A stretch of DNA of 64,000 bases from Trifolium pratense (Eukaryota; Streptophyta; Magnoliopsida; Fabales; Fabaceae): assembly GCF_020283565.1 (NCBI RefSeq), contig NC_060064.1, positions 14,094,337 to 14,158,336 on the forward strand. Reading direction: 5' to 3'. The position numbers and the translations under genes were made by a program. Shown here piece after piece: positions 1 through 10,938 of this stretch. Numbering within the stretch: position 1 is the stretch's first letter; every line of letters starts with the position of its first letter. The notes beneath the pieces are model-generated. The model was not told the origin of the DNA, made no database searches, and was given only the letters and a program-made list of their open reading frames with translations.

Positions 1-91
1 ATATAGACCAGATACATTAATTATGCAATGAACCTAAAAAAATGAATTTTTCTTATATTTTGTCTCGGAGGGAGTAACATCAAAATTATAC

Positions 92-2075
92 CTTCTTGAG
101 TTGTGAACTCAAAAAGTTCTTCCTTTGATCCTTTCCTCTCGATAATTGTACCATCTTCTCCTTTACATAAATATATGACTGTAGAAAATGAAAAACATTA
201 ATTAAGAAACTAATATGACTATGATGTATTTTTATTTTGATGGAAACGGATTCAGTGCAATCGGTCACTACAGTCAAACAATATAAGTCATTCGACAGAG
301 GTCGAATGAATCACATTGTGACCATAACCACAAAATTGAAACTCAACCCTCAAATTTTCATCAAAGTCCAATGATTGACGGTTGTGACTGTTGAAGACTG
401 TGTCAAATCTATTTCCATTTGAGGTATAGTTTACCTTTCACGTGAGATCCTTCGTTAGGACGATCATGCCCCTCGCCGGCTTTATTAACTTTTTTCAGTA
501 TTTTCTTATCTCCAGTGATATCAGTAACAACTTTCCATGATACCAACTCAAGTTTGATGCTAATTAAGTTAGATTCTGGTAAACCATCAAGCTCATCATT
601 TGTAATATTTGAATTTTGACTAATAAGGCCATCTGCAAAATTAATGTCCTAATATTAGTCATATTATTAAGTAGTTTCAATAAATAATCTAATGCAACAG
701 AAACAAAATGAATAAATTCTTGCAATACATGCATACATACATCATCTAAAATAAGAGTGGCTTCTTCTGATAAACTTACAGAAAAATTTCATGCTCAGCT
801 CTGCGACCTCGCCTTTTCTCATCGTCTTTACTGCTATACTCATTGCTGGACAAAGATAGCCTAATTGAATCATCCAAGAGATTGATCAGTATTTTATCAA
901 CGGCAGAGATCATTGATTGCAATGACTACCAATCGCACGAAATCTGTTTCCAAAAACAAATGTTTAATGCTTGAAATGTACTTACCATCACTTACATTAA
1001 ACTCGACACCTTTATCCGACTTGATAAGCATTCCATTTTCAAGCCTTGCTTCATATTTCACTGTCAATCAATCATAATCGCCAAATCATTAAAAACGTTT
1101 GATTTTAATCATAACTAATTCTTCTAACATACATATATCAACGGTTGTGATTTGTTAACGGTATAGAAGTACATTTTTATATTGACACTGTATCAAAATT
1201 AAACTCTGAAATAAACGACTCATTCATCGATGATATAAAAACATTACTATAAATTCTATAATTGTGATTGTTATTTGTTACCTAGCACTTCATCGAGCTC
1301 TTTTGGAGTAGCCCATCCTCCTCCTTCCCTTATTGTCTTTTTCATGATTCCTCCATCACCAGTCAAATCCCTAATAGTACTCCAACACAACATTTCAATC
1401 TCGAAAATTAGAGTTGCATTAGGAGGAATCAACGGTGGAGAACCAACTTCACCGTATGCTAAGTTAGGTGGTATTTTGAAGATTGCTCTCTCCCCTTTCT
1501 TCATGGTAGCAACTCCTTCATCCCAACCTTTGATAACTTCACCTGCAATCAAATTCACAAATGCTATCAAAGTGCTACCGAATACTAAAATTAAAGACTT
1601 AATGTAATTTTTTCTGTCTATAATTTCCGTTCATAATTCAACTTTTTCTAGTAGTATAAAATAAACGACGAGGCACTTACCTTGGCCTAATTTGAAATGA
1701 AACGACGAGCCTTTATCATAACTGGATTCAAGAGATGGTCCATTTTCAACTTGTCCACTGAAATGAACTGAAATTAAGTTGAAAAAAATAAGTTAGTATT
1801 TTAAAATTCATTGAATGATTGATGAGAGTAAGTGAAAAAGTTGTAAAATTTAGCATGACCCTTTTTATGTTATGTGACAAGACAAACATTATGAATCATG
1901 AGCTGAAACAAAGAAAGTACATACAGTTGATGTTTTTGTACTAACCTTGAACTTGGTCACCAGAAAATGGAGTTTGCCAAGTAACACCTTTTCTGAGAAT
2001 CTGTTTAGTGAGACCTTCATTTCCAATTTCTTTGAATGGAAACTCTGAGTCTTGAATTTGGTGAGAGAGTGTCAT
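92..2075 (-). CDS. FKBP-type peptidyl-prolyl isomerase, FKBP62/ROF-like, 3' end missing
   Basis: Multi-domain immunophilin; family members isomerise prolyl bonds and act as HSP90 co-chaperones. Seven exons join in frame on the minus strand: 2075-1948, 1767-1681, 1542-1282, 1060-986, 860-780, 632-435 and 178-92, all with GT-AG introns. They give about 305 residues, and the gene continues past the window edge. Exons 1-3 encode FKBP domain 1 ([14 protein letters not shown], then LAYGE, then FEIEML). Exons 4-6 encode domain 2 ([27 protein letters not shown]). Exon 7 opens domain 3 ([20 protein letters not shown]). TPR and calmodulin-binding regions, expected in FKBP62/65, would lie outside. The start at 2073-2075 is the first ATG of the open exon; the N-terminus is about 20 residues shorter and less acidic than I expect for FKBP62. 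In domain 1 the usual active-site pair FD reads LE and VHY reads VHF, so catalysis may be weak. Sure of family, less sure of the exact paralogue. Confidence 0.88.
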
Positions 2076-2114
2076 TGGAAGATAAAAATAGAAAGAGTGA
2101 GAGGTTCAAGTTTC

Positions 2115-2317
2115 TAAGAAAGGATAAGCCGTTATTGGTTTCCCTCCTTTTGGACCTTTCGGTTGAGATATATTACCACAAACCATCAATATTATGTAAA
2201 AATAATAATTATTTTTATTTTTATTTTATTTAACGTTTGAATTTACTACCATTTGTGTTTTAGTTTAAGTTTTTTTTTTTTCTTAATTTTTGTTTAAGAA
2301 AGGATAAGCCGTTATTG
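2115..2317. repeat. 23-bp direct repeat upstream of the FKBP gene
   Basis: The same 23 bases, containing AAGGATAAGCCGTTATTG, occur at 2115-2137 and 2295-2317, 180 bp apart. They lie in the 5' leader or promoter of the minus-strand FKBP gene. They may be a local duplication or a transposon footprint; no function can be read from them. Confidence 0.6.
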
Positions 2318-5300
2318 TGATATTTCAATTCATCATATTTTTCGGGAAGGAAACTCTTGCACGAATATGCTTGTTAAACTGGGTGCTAATCATTCAGAGT
2401 CTCTAGCGATGGTGCATGAATCATTATAATCTCTCTTCAACCTTATTAGCTTATGTTGTATAGGTGTTTTTTTACCTGGACATAGTTCTTAGTTTTGTTT
2501 TCCTTTTTTCCTTTTTACTTACGTTTGTATTTTCTGTATCATATTAGTATACTATTTTCACTGTCGTTTAATAGTGATTAATCTTCATCAAGAAACATAT
2601 GAGATACACAAGGTAAATTCTTCTCTTTTAATTGAGTGTTCTCCATACAAAGAGTCATAAATTGAATTCATGATCACTTGGTTAAGGAGCTTAAAATAAA
2701 CTACTTTTAAGATACCCTTTCAAACACTCTTTGATCGGTTCCACCAAATTATGTATATCATACATGAATTTGATGAAACTGGTATAAATTTTAATCAATA
2801 AAATAGAGTGTGTTGAAGATGTGTGTTAGAGGATACATTGCAACTTTGCAAGCATTATTCAAAAATTAAAAGTAAAAATGTGCCTTAGAGATAATAGTAA
2901 AGAGTGGGGCGTGCTTAAAACAACGACCTATTTCTTGATTGGATTTCCCCCAGTTGGGTTGAAGTAGCCCATTTGTTTGGCCCAATCAGAAAAACCCATC
3001 TAAAATAATAATCCAGCTGATTTGAGTAGGATTCAATTCATCACCTCTTTTCTGTTTTTAAAATTAGTACTATTTCAAAAATAATTATTTTATATATATT
3101 ATAATTATAATAATTACATATGAACAAAAGGTAAGGAGTTGTAAAGATGAACCTGAGAGTGAAGTGAGAAGAAGGTTAAGAGTTCAATTTTCATCCGTAG
3201 CAAAACTAAAGAGATACTAATTATTAAAACTGTCTATTTCAAAAATAAAAATAAAATTGAAACTATTTTTTCTTTGACAAGAAAAATAAAACTATTTAGA
3301 TTTATTTTTATTTTTATGTTATATTTTTTCAATTTGCTGCGCCCCACCTCTCACCTAGAATTAAACAAAGTCACACTCATACGAAAAAATAAAATAAAAA
3401 ATGAATAATAAATTAGATGTGTCTAAAATTCACTTATTTATTTAAATAAATTAGAGAAAAACAAATACAAATAGGTGATTTAGGACTGAGTTTTTTTTTT
3501 TATAAGCAATGTTATGTTTGTATTACAATGTTATGTTAGTTTTTTCTCAATGATTAGTTACATTAGTCATTAAATCTTATTTGTAGTATTTTAGAATTAA
3601 TTTATTTGAGTTTATCTACAAATATTTGTTTTGTAAGATTCTTTGAAAGAATTTATGAAAATAGTTTATGGCGGTTTTTACCAGTTTCTCTAACTTTTTT
3701 TATAAGTTATTTAATATAGTTTATGAAAATAGCCCATAGCATATATAAAAATATTTGCTTAATTAGCATTTTGATCCCTTAAAAAAAATTTGGTTTCACA
3801 TCGATTTTTAATAAATAAACGTTCTGTTTTGGTTCCTTAAAGATATATTCGTTTATCACATTGATCACTCATGTTAAATTTTTCCAAAGAAAACCCGTTA
3901 ACTTTTATACAAATCTAGAAAATATCAACTTCTTCATCATCTTCATCACTAAATACATAAACCCTCGAAAAACAAAATTATAAAACAACATCTGCTATTA
4001 GTAAATTTATTACTACTTACAACTTTTTTAATTACCGTAATTTTGTCAAGGTTCTATATTTAAAGACCAATATAGTATTCCTCTATCCAAAATTTCAAGC
4101 AACTAAATACAAAAATCACGAGAATTGATTCACTTGAATTATTTAAAATTCTTATTTCTTAAATTTTTCAACTATTCACAACCAAACATATTATGAGATT
4201 TTTTGTTTATAAAGTGCTTCTTAATGGATGGATGCTCTCACGAATCAATAATTTATTATGAGTTGAATTGAAGGAGAGTGTGATGCACTATCTAATGGAA
4301 ACAGGGATTTCAAACATGTCCCCCAACTTAGCCAAACAAATCTAGTTGTGGGCATCTAATTATTTGATGGATAATTGCTTATATTGCTGATGAGATCAGC
4401 TTAAGCAGGTGTAGCTTCTAAATGATTGATTAGAATCTAAATTTTGTTAAAAAAAAAAAAAGATTGATTAGAAATAGAAAGAGATTTTTGCCATATGACG
4501 TACGTACAAAAATGGTAAATCATAAAAATTAATAATTTAAATCCTAATGTAATTTATTACATTATTTTAATGAATAAAATTTTATTTTATTAATTATGAA
4601 AAAAATGAATTTTACACATAGGAAAATTATGATTAAGCATTTGTGTTAATTTTATTTACACAACTAATATAAGGCATTTAATCAATATTCAATTAATTTT
4701 AAATTATAAATAAAATTGATGTACCAAATATCTTATTTTGTACTTATATTTGAGATGGAAGAGGGCAATAATATTTTTGCAATTTTGTACTTATATGCGT
4801 TGAAAATTATTAGTTTATATTAAAAACACAAATAAATCATCATTAATTATTTTTAATCAAAATATTGTCTTGGCAAAAATATTGGAAAATAGAGCAACCG
4901 ACCCCATCTTTCTATTTAATATAAGGACTAAAGTGGATATACAATCATGTTGCAGTAGGTAGTGGACCAGGTGTCTAATGCTAATTGACATGCCTCTCAA
5001 ATTTTTAGTTTATTTAGTAATCATTTTTATTGCTGTTTAACTTCAAATCAAAACATGTTGCCTCAAGTTGTAATTGCTAATGATGCACATATATGTATAG
5101 TGAACCCTAATGCCGTCTAATCTTTACTCTGCCCTTCATCATTTGTGATATTCTTTTCTTATCATGGGAAGATTCTTTTATCTTCTAATCTTAGGCCGGT
5201 ACACATCTCTTCGCACGATAAATGTGAAGGAAATTATATCTGCAAACACTCTAACATCTAAGTTAGTGTTTGCGTGAAGTGAAAAGTTTAGAAAGTATAA

Positions 5301-5541
5301 ATTAGATGATATGATTCTTTTGCATGAGAAAGATGTATATAGTCCCAACACGACCATCATTCTGATGTCGACTGTTATAAAAATGACAGCTTCTTTGACC
5401 GTCAGAAACGTGTAGCCTTGAGCTATGCGCCATTAGGCCGAGCTCAAAGATCAACACCGAGTTGAACTTGTGTCCATTTCATAACATCTTCCAAGTTGTA
5501 CTTTCAGGGAGAATAGGACACTATAGTATCATTTGATTTGA
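2318..5541. other. AT-rich spacer without a recognisable gene
   Basis: More than 3 kb of A/T-rich sequence with only short random frames. It includes the micro-insertion at 4424-4473, listed separately. A somewhat more GC-rich patch at about 5340-5480 has no frame or family signal that I recognise. Confidence 0.5.
4424..4473 (+). mobile_element. tiny poly(A)-tailed insertion flanked by a 12-bp duplication
   Basis: GATTGATTAGAA occurs at 4424-4435 and again at 4462-4473. Between the copies lie 26 bases, the last 13 of which are A. A direct duplication ending on a poly(A) run is the signature of target-primed retroposition, here with almost the whole body missing. Microsatellite slippage would not create the 12-bp duplication. 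Confidence 0.55.
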
Positions 5542-5550
5542 TATTTATTT

Positions 5551-6728
5551 GGGTAAATGATCATTTACCCCCCTGCAAAATAAGCAAATTTTCGTTTACC
5601 CCCCTATGCAGATTTTTTTTTCTGTTTACCCCCCTACAAAAAATAGATTCACTCATTTTGCCCCCCGTGTGTACAGCAGGACATGTGAATGTGCAAATCT
5701 GCTGACATGGCTTGTACACGTGGAAAAAATAATTAATATTTATTTTTTAAATTCCACGTCAGATAATATTTTTTTTTTAATAAAAAAATTCCTACAAAAT
5801 AAAAAAATGGATTTTCTTTTTTTTTTTCCCAAAAAAATCCTACAAATAAATTTTTCAAAAAATTTCCTGCAAAAAAAATAAATTTTTTTTTCCTACAAAG
5901 AATTTTAAAAAATTTCCAACAAAAAAAAATGAATTTTCTTATTTTGCTCCCAAAATAAATATTTACTCCAAAATAAAGTTTATTTTCAAAATAAAAATTT
6001 TAAAGATTTATTTTCAAATCTTTTTGAATTAAAAAAACATGATCTTTATTTTTTAAAAACAAAACATTATTTTTTTGTTAATCTCTTTGAATTAAAAAAA
6101 ATAGAAAAAGAAGTTTTATTCGAGTTTTCCTCTTATACCAAAATTATTTTCCCTAGAAATAGAAAAATAGAAGAAGCAGAAGACGATTCCGGTGATTGAA
6201 GAAGACGACGACGAATATGATCACGACGGTGGAAGCAAACCGGCGAAGATTCTGTTTTTTTTAAACCAAAAAGATTTGAAAATAAATTTTTAAAATCTTT
6301 ATTTTGAAAATAAACTTTATTTGGGAGAAAAATATGAAAATTCGTTTTTTTATTTTAGGAAAAAAATAATAATTTTGTACGAAAAAAAACTATTTGTAGG
6401 AATTTTTAAAAATTTTGTAGGGAAAAAAATTTTATTTGTAGGATTTTCTTTTAATTTTGGAAAAAAAATTCGTTTTATTAATTTTGTAGGAAAAGTTTTT
6501 TTTTGAAAAAAATATTATCTGACGTGGAATTTAAAAATAAATATAAATGTTTTTTTCCACGTGTACAAGCCACGTCAGCAAATTTGCACAATCACATGTC
6601 CTGCTGTACACACAGGGGGCAAAATGAGTGAATCTATTTTTTGCAGGGGGGTAAACAGAAAAAAAATCTGCATAGGGGGGTAAATGAAAATTTGCTTATT
6701 TTGCGGGGAGGTAAATAATCATTTACCC
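5551..6728. mobile_element. Mutator-like foldback element (non-autonomous)
   Basis: The element opens with GGGTAAATGATCATTTAC at 5551 and closes with its inverted, slightly diverged copy at 6728. The inverted arms run for several hundred bases each. TATTTATTT is found exactly on both sides (5542-5550 and 6729-6737), a 9-bp target-site duplication, which fits the Mutator superfamily. There is no transposase frame. The arms are low-complexity A/T with CCTACAA motifs, while the centre (about 6165-6255) is distinctly richer in G and C. The nearly palindromic structure could fold into one long hairpin RNA if transcribed. Confidence 0.85.
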
Positions 6729-6737
6729 TATTTATTT

Positions 6738-7251
6738 TCTAAAATGTTGGTGCCCCAGATCTAGGGAATAGATTTTGCAAAAGAATTTTAAGAATCAGAA
6801 TATGTTGTAAGAAGCACTTTGAGGAAGTGCAAAATCTGCATCTCTACGTGGTTAATAAATCCATGGTTGCATCACTTGGAATGGAATTTGTGACGTAATT
6901 ATTCCCCCATAGAATATTTACTACTAGTAAATAAAGGATACTATATACATTACATATTTAATATGTTGTATTTGTATCACACGTTGGATGCTTATATCTA
7001 GATTGGAGAGAATATGTCTTTGAAATTAAGGTCGACACACTCAAAACTAATCAGGATATAAATAATATTTTCATTGCTCTTGTCTAATTCCTCAGAATGA
7101 ATACTTTCAACATTGATTAGACACAAAATGTCCACAAACTTTATAGATTACTAACTACTCCTAATTCAAAAAATATCCATAGATTAATTTCTTTTGGAGT
7201 TAGTTATTTCATAGACCATATAGGTAATAGAATTAGTCATTTCAAAGATAA
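6738..7251. other. spacer between the foldback element and the retrotransposon
   Basis: About 500 bp of AT-rich host DNA without an extended frame. The sequence resumes unchanged in character at 18354, on the far side of the retrotransposon. Confidence 0.5.
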
Positions 7252-7256
7252 CATAT

Positions 7257-7710
7257 TGATCTTAACTGTTGATCAGAACAGGTAGAAGGCCAGCTGGAAG
7301 TCCGTTGAGCAGGTGGTAGGCAGTAATCCGAGCAGATGATCCACGGAGGGGGGGGTTGTACCTGCAAGTGCTCCGATGCCAAAGTCAGACAAGGAATAGA
7401 GAGCAAAAGAGATACTAGAGAGAAGTTAGAGAGAGAGTAATTGTGATAATGAATAGTGTTCTACCTTGCTCTCCCAAGAGGGAGAGTATTTATAGCCCCC
7501 AGCTCTGGGCCAAAGGTCCTCTTAGTGGGCTGGACTAGCCAAGGCCCATTAAGAGGGACTGCCAAGATATTACCCTTAGATAGTGGGTAGAGTAGTAATT
7601 TTACCCTATCTTGGTGGAGAGGTTGTGCCATGCTGACATGGAGGTGGTTGGGCAAGCCATGTGGACTTTGTGAGGGTCTAGGTGGACTAGCATTAGTCTA
7701 GTCCAGAACA
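7257..7710 (-). repeat. LTR (3' LTR of the element)
   Basis: 454 bp, identical to the copy at 17900-18353. The plus strand starts TGATCTTAACTG and ends CTAGTCCAGAACA, giving the usual TG...CA termini. It contains GAGTATTTATAGCC; on the element strand this reads as a TATAAATA box, the likely retrotransposon promoter motif. Confidence 0.96.
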
Positions 7711-7724
7711 GGAGCCCCCCAAGT
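7711..7724 (-). other. polypurine tract of the retrotransposon
   Basis: Directly beside the LTR the plus strand reads GGAGCCCCCCAAG. On the element strand this is a G-rich purine run (TTGGGGGGCTCC) ending at the 3' LTR, where second-strand priming is expected. The tract has two pyrimidines and is not a classic uninterrupted run. Confidence 0.65.
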
Positions 7725-7876
7725 CGTTGCTCCTAGGCATAGGAGTGATGACTTTAGGTGTGTGCCCAAACGCAGAAGGAAATCTCCTTGCAACCTCTCT
7801 TGAACAAAAGTGGAAGAGGAAGTTGTTCGTCAAAACATTGCTCGTAGCAAATACATGCAATGTTTTGCTCAAATGT

Positions 7877-7964
7877 GTTGCTCGTATCTCCTGCGAGGAG
7901 ATACTGCACAAGATGGAATAGTTGCTCGTATCTCCTGCGAGGAGATACTGCACAAGATGGAATA
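7877..7964. repeat. two tandem 44-bp repeats upstream of the antisense gene
   Basis: A 44-bp unit beginning GTTGCTCGTATCTCC is repeated head to tail (7877-7920, 7921-7964) without visible change. It contains the inverted pair ATCTCCTGCGAGGAGAT. It lies about 270 bp upstream of the antisense gene's TATA box, so a role as a duplicated upstream promoter element is possible but unproven. Confidence 0.85.
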
Positions 7965-8236
7965 ACTGCTCGTTGCCATGGCGAAGAGATAACCACGAGA
8001 AGTATATCTGCTCGTGACGAGGAGGTGATATCAATTGTTGTTTGTTGCTGCACCTAAGAAGTTAGCAACGAGGAGGTTTTTGCAAAGCGCAGCCTTTTGC
8101 TTGAGGACTTGCTCGAGTGAAATTCGAGCATCCTTTTTTATTGGGGATGTGAAAGGGTGCATTTACTGCTTTGGTTTTTACGAGGGAGTGTAAGGACCAT
8201 TGGATCAAGGTGCCTCTTCACTTTCCTGGCTTGGTC

Positions 8237-8243
8237 TATATAA
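8237..8243 (+). promoter_or_regulatory. TATA box of the antisense gene in the retrotransposon
   Basis: TATATAA lies in the context GGTCTATATAATAGAGGAG. It is followed about 30 bp later by pyrimidine-rich leader sequence (TTTTCACTCTCTCTCTTC), typical of plant transcription starts. A splice donor (TTCAAG|GTAATT, GT at 8356) and an acceptor (GCATTTCAG, ending 8929) place a 574-nt leader intron between this promoter and the coding start at 8938. Confidence 0.65.
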
Positions 8244-8489
8244 TAGAGGAGAGTGAATTTCATTTTTACTTTTCACTCTCTCTCTTCAATCGTAAATCTC
8301 TCTGAAGTTCCAATTCACAAGTCAAATCGTTCTTCAGGTTTTCTTCATATTCAAGGTAATTCTTTCAAATTTTCCTCTTTAGATCCATTTTTTGTCATTT
8401 CTGCCCAGTTTTGGGCGTTTTTTCATGAAGAATGTATGAATTTATGAACATTAGGATGAATGTGCCGGGCACCATATGAACTTGGTATC

Positions 8490-8770
8490 GGGGAGATTTC
8501 CTCCCCTTTGAAACTCTAGGTTAGATAACTAGTGACGGGGAGCCTATCTCCCCGTTTGAAACTTTAGATAGTTTATTTTAAGAGCCGGGGAGCCTATCTC
8601 CCCGTTTGAAACTTTTAGATAGTTTGTTTAGGTGACGGGGAGCCTATCTCCCCGTTTGAAACTTTAGATAGTTTGTATCGCTGGGGAGCATGTTCTCCCT
8701 TTTTAACTTAGGAATTTTTTCATGAAATTCGTTGTTTGAAATTCAAAGACGGGAAGCTTATCTCCCCGTC
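8490..8770. repeat. array of GGGGAG...CTCCCC hairpin repeats in the leader intron
   Basis: The core GGGGAG occurs at 8490, 8537, 8587, 8637 and 8683, with a GGGAAG variant near 8753. It is followed by a short loop and CTCCCC or a near copy. The three middle units are almost exact 50-bp repeats (GGGGAGCCTATCTCCCCGTT). Each unit can fold into a short GC stem. Hypervariable tandem repeats in this part of Tat elements are known to seed satellite DNA. Confidence 0.85.
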
Positions 8771-8937
8771 TTTCACCTGGGCTACCCTCCTCGGTTTGAT
8801 TTTAATTGCCATTTGAAAAGGGCTTTGGTCGGGGACAGCGTCCTCGTCCTATCCTGCGCCCTTTCACTTGAATTGCGGTGAAAGGGTGGATTTGATCATC
8901 GAATTCACTTTGTTTTTGCTGCATTTCAGGTTGTAAA

Positions 8938-10938
8938 ATGTCAGAATCCGAGGAGGTTGTGGAAAGCCAGGGTGCGGAGAAGTATACATTGGTCGACTGC
9001 ATAACCGATCCTGCGCTGGATTGGGTTGCTCCAGAACCCCGGGGAATAGCCTCGGCGCTTACTTCCCAGGATCCAAGATTATATATGACCGTCGAGCAGC
9101 AGAGAGCAGACGGGCTTCAAAATTGGTCGACCCGTATACCCGGGGAGGGTGAACGGGTGTGCTCGTCTTTTGGCGGGCATGACTTCGCTATGTACGAATT
9201 TGTATTTAAGGAGATGGGGCTCAGGCTGCCGTTCAGCCCCTTTGCGGCCAGCGTGCTTAAAGCCTTGCAGGTGGCTCCGTCGCAGCTGCATCCAAACTCG
9301 TGGTCTTTTATTATGGGGTTCGAGCACCTCTGTACGTATAAAGGCGTTCTTCCCACTCTTCCCCTTTTCTTTAGAATCTTCAAGATTCAGCGTAAGCCGA
9401 CGAGGGAGGTTGGGCGAGCACCTCGTCAGAATTGGGTTTCATTAAAGCATCACGAGGATGTTAAATTATTCAAAATGTTTGTGGATTCCGTTAAGGATTT
9501 CAAAGAGAGGTATTATGTTGTCCGGCCAGAGTCTTCATCTGCCCGGGAGAGTTTAATGGAGTTGGAGGAAGATAGGGACGAGCAAGGTGTTGCCCGTAAG
9601 GATGCCAGCGGGCAAGTTATAGTTCGGGCAGTCCCTAAGTTCCCGTTAAGCTGGTCGTACACCCATTTCCTGAAGGAGCCTAAGGAATATACAACCGGGG
9701 ACGCAGATTTGTCTCCCGAGGACATGGCTGCCTTTGAAAGTCTGAAGACCTTTGTGGCCGGTTTTACTCCCGGGGTCTGGACGACTCGTAAGGGAGTTAC
9801 CATAAGAGATGAACACGGGGAGCCTAAGGCCTCTCCCCGTTTTATTAATACTAGGACCCTCCTTAAGTGCAAAAATGCCGGGGAGGTTAAACTGTGCTTG
9901 GGTATTGTTTCCTTTCCTTTTAACTTAGAAAAATTTATGTTATTGTTGTGTGCATTCCTCGTCTTTTACTAACGTGCTCGTCTTTTATTTGCAGACGAAA
10001 TGGAAACCATTGCCAAGCAGGATGAGAAGGCGAGCAGGTCTGGCCGAGGAAAAAAGAAGATTGTTGCTAGGGCTTCCCAGGAAGTGAGGCCGGGGACCCC
10101 CTCCGTGCAGGTTATTGGGACCTCGGCGGGCACCCCCTCCTCAGCTCCCCGGCCTCCTCCAGCAAAGAGGATAAGAGAAGAAGATTCCCCGGTTGAGGAG
10201 GCGGGCATGGGTGCATGCAGCAAGTTTCCAGTTCCTTGGTGCTTTACCGTGGACAAATTTTTTGAGAAGTTTCCTCCGGAGGTCTTTGAATCTGAAAGGG
10301 CTGCTATTCTCAACCAAGAGCCTGAGGTTCGTAAGCAGCAGCATGCTCGTGACATGGCTGCTATGGTGCGGATGGTTTCGAGCTCCCTTGTCCTTGGTGA
10401 CGAGCGGGAATCCTTAGTCGAGCAGCTGAACACTGCCCAGGCCAGGCACGAGCGGGCCAAGGGTCGGATCAACCAGCTCAAAATTGTTGTGGATGACCTC
10501 AAGGAGAAGCAACAACACTGGGGTGACCAGCTGGATGAGCACCGTAAAAGGGGAGAGGAGTTGGAAGCTGCTCGGGTTGAGATTGAAAGGCTTAATGCTG
10601 CCATGGCTCCGGGCGAGAATGAGCACAAGGCTGCTGAGGGGTTGACCACCCGAGCAGACTTGGTCAAGGTGATTGCTCAACTGTCCCATGATTTTGTAGA
10701 GGGCACTGAGTACGCCTTTGAGAATGTCGTGCAGCAAATTAAGTGTCTTAATCCTAACGTGGAGCTGGTGACCCGGGGGATGCATGTGAACGGGCAGGTC
10801 AAGGATGGCCAGATTGTTATCCCGGCTGGTCTGGCCGACTCTGATGAAGAAGAGGATGATGTTGACGTGGCATTCGAGGAGGGTCAAGAAGACGAGCAAG
10901 GCGACGGGCACGAGCAGGAGGATAGGTGCGAGGAGTAG
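8938..10938 (+). CDS. antisense accessory protein of the Tat retrotransposon (putative gypsy-type transposon family)
   Basis: Gene on the strand opposite gag-pol. Two coding exons, 8938-9901 and 9995-10938, join in phase around a 93-nt intron. The donor is G|GTATTG, TACTAAC serves as a branch-point consensus at 9966-9972, and the acceptor is TTTGCAG. The product has 635 residues. Residues about 70-170 (MGLRLPFSPFAASVLKAL, then LHPNSWSFIMGFEHLC) match the plant family known as putative gypsy-type transposon proteins. The exon-2 part is basic (SGRGKKK), then coiled-coil-like with heptad patterns (about residues 455-530), then strongly acidic at the C-terminus (DSDEEEDD). The start is the first ATG after the leader-intron acceptor. 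Extra antisense genes at this place are known for Tat elements; their function is unknown. No damage is visible in the frame. Confidence 0.85.

Noticed and set aside
1275..1607. 110-codon plus-strand frame
   Set aside because: It is antisense to FKBP exon 3, whose minus-strand reading has clear domain motifs and splice sites.
9969..10911. Minus-strand frames opposite the antisense gene's second exon
   Set aside because: Shadow frames of a GC-biased coding exon; the plus-strand reading splices in phase with exon 1.
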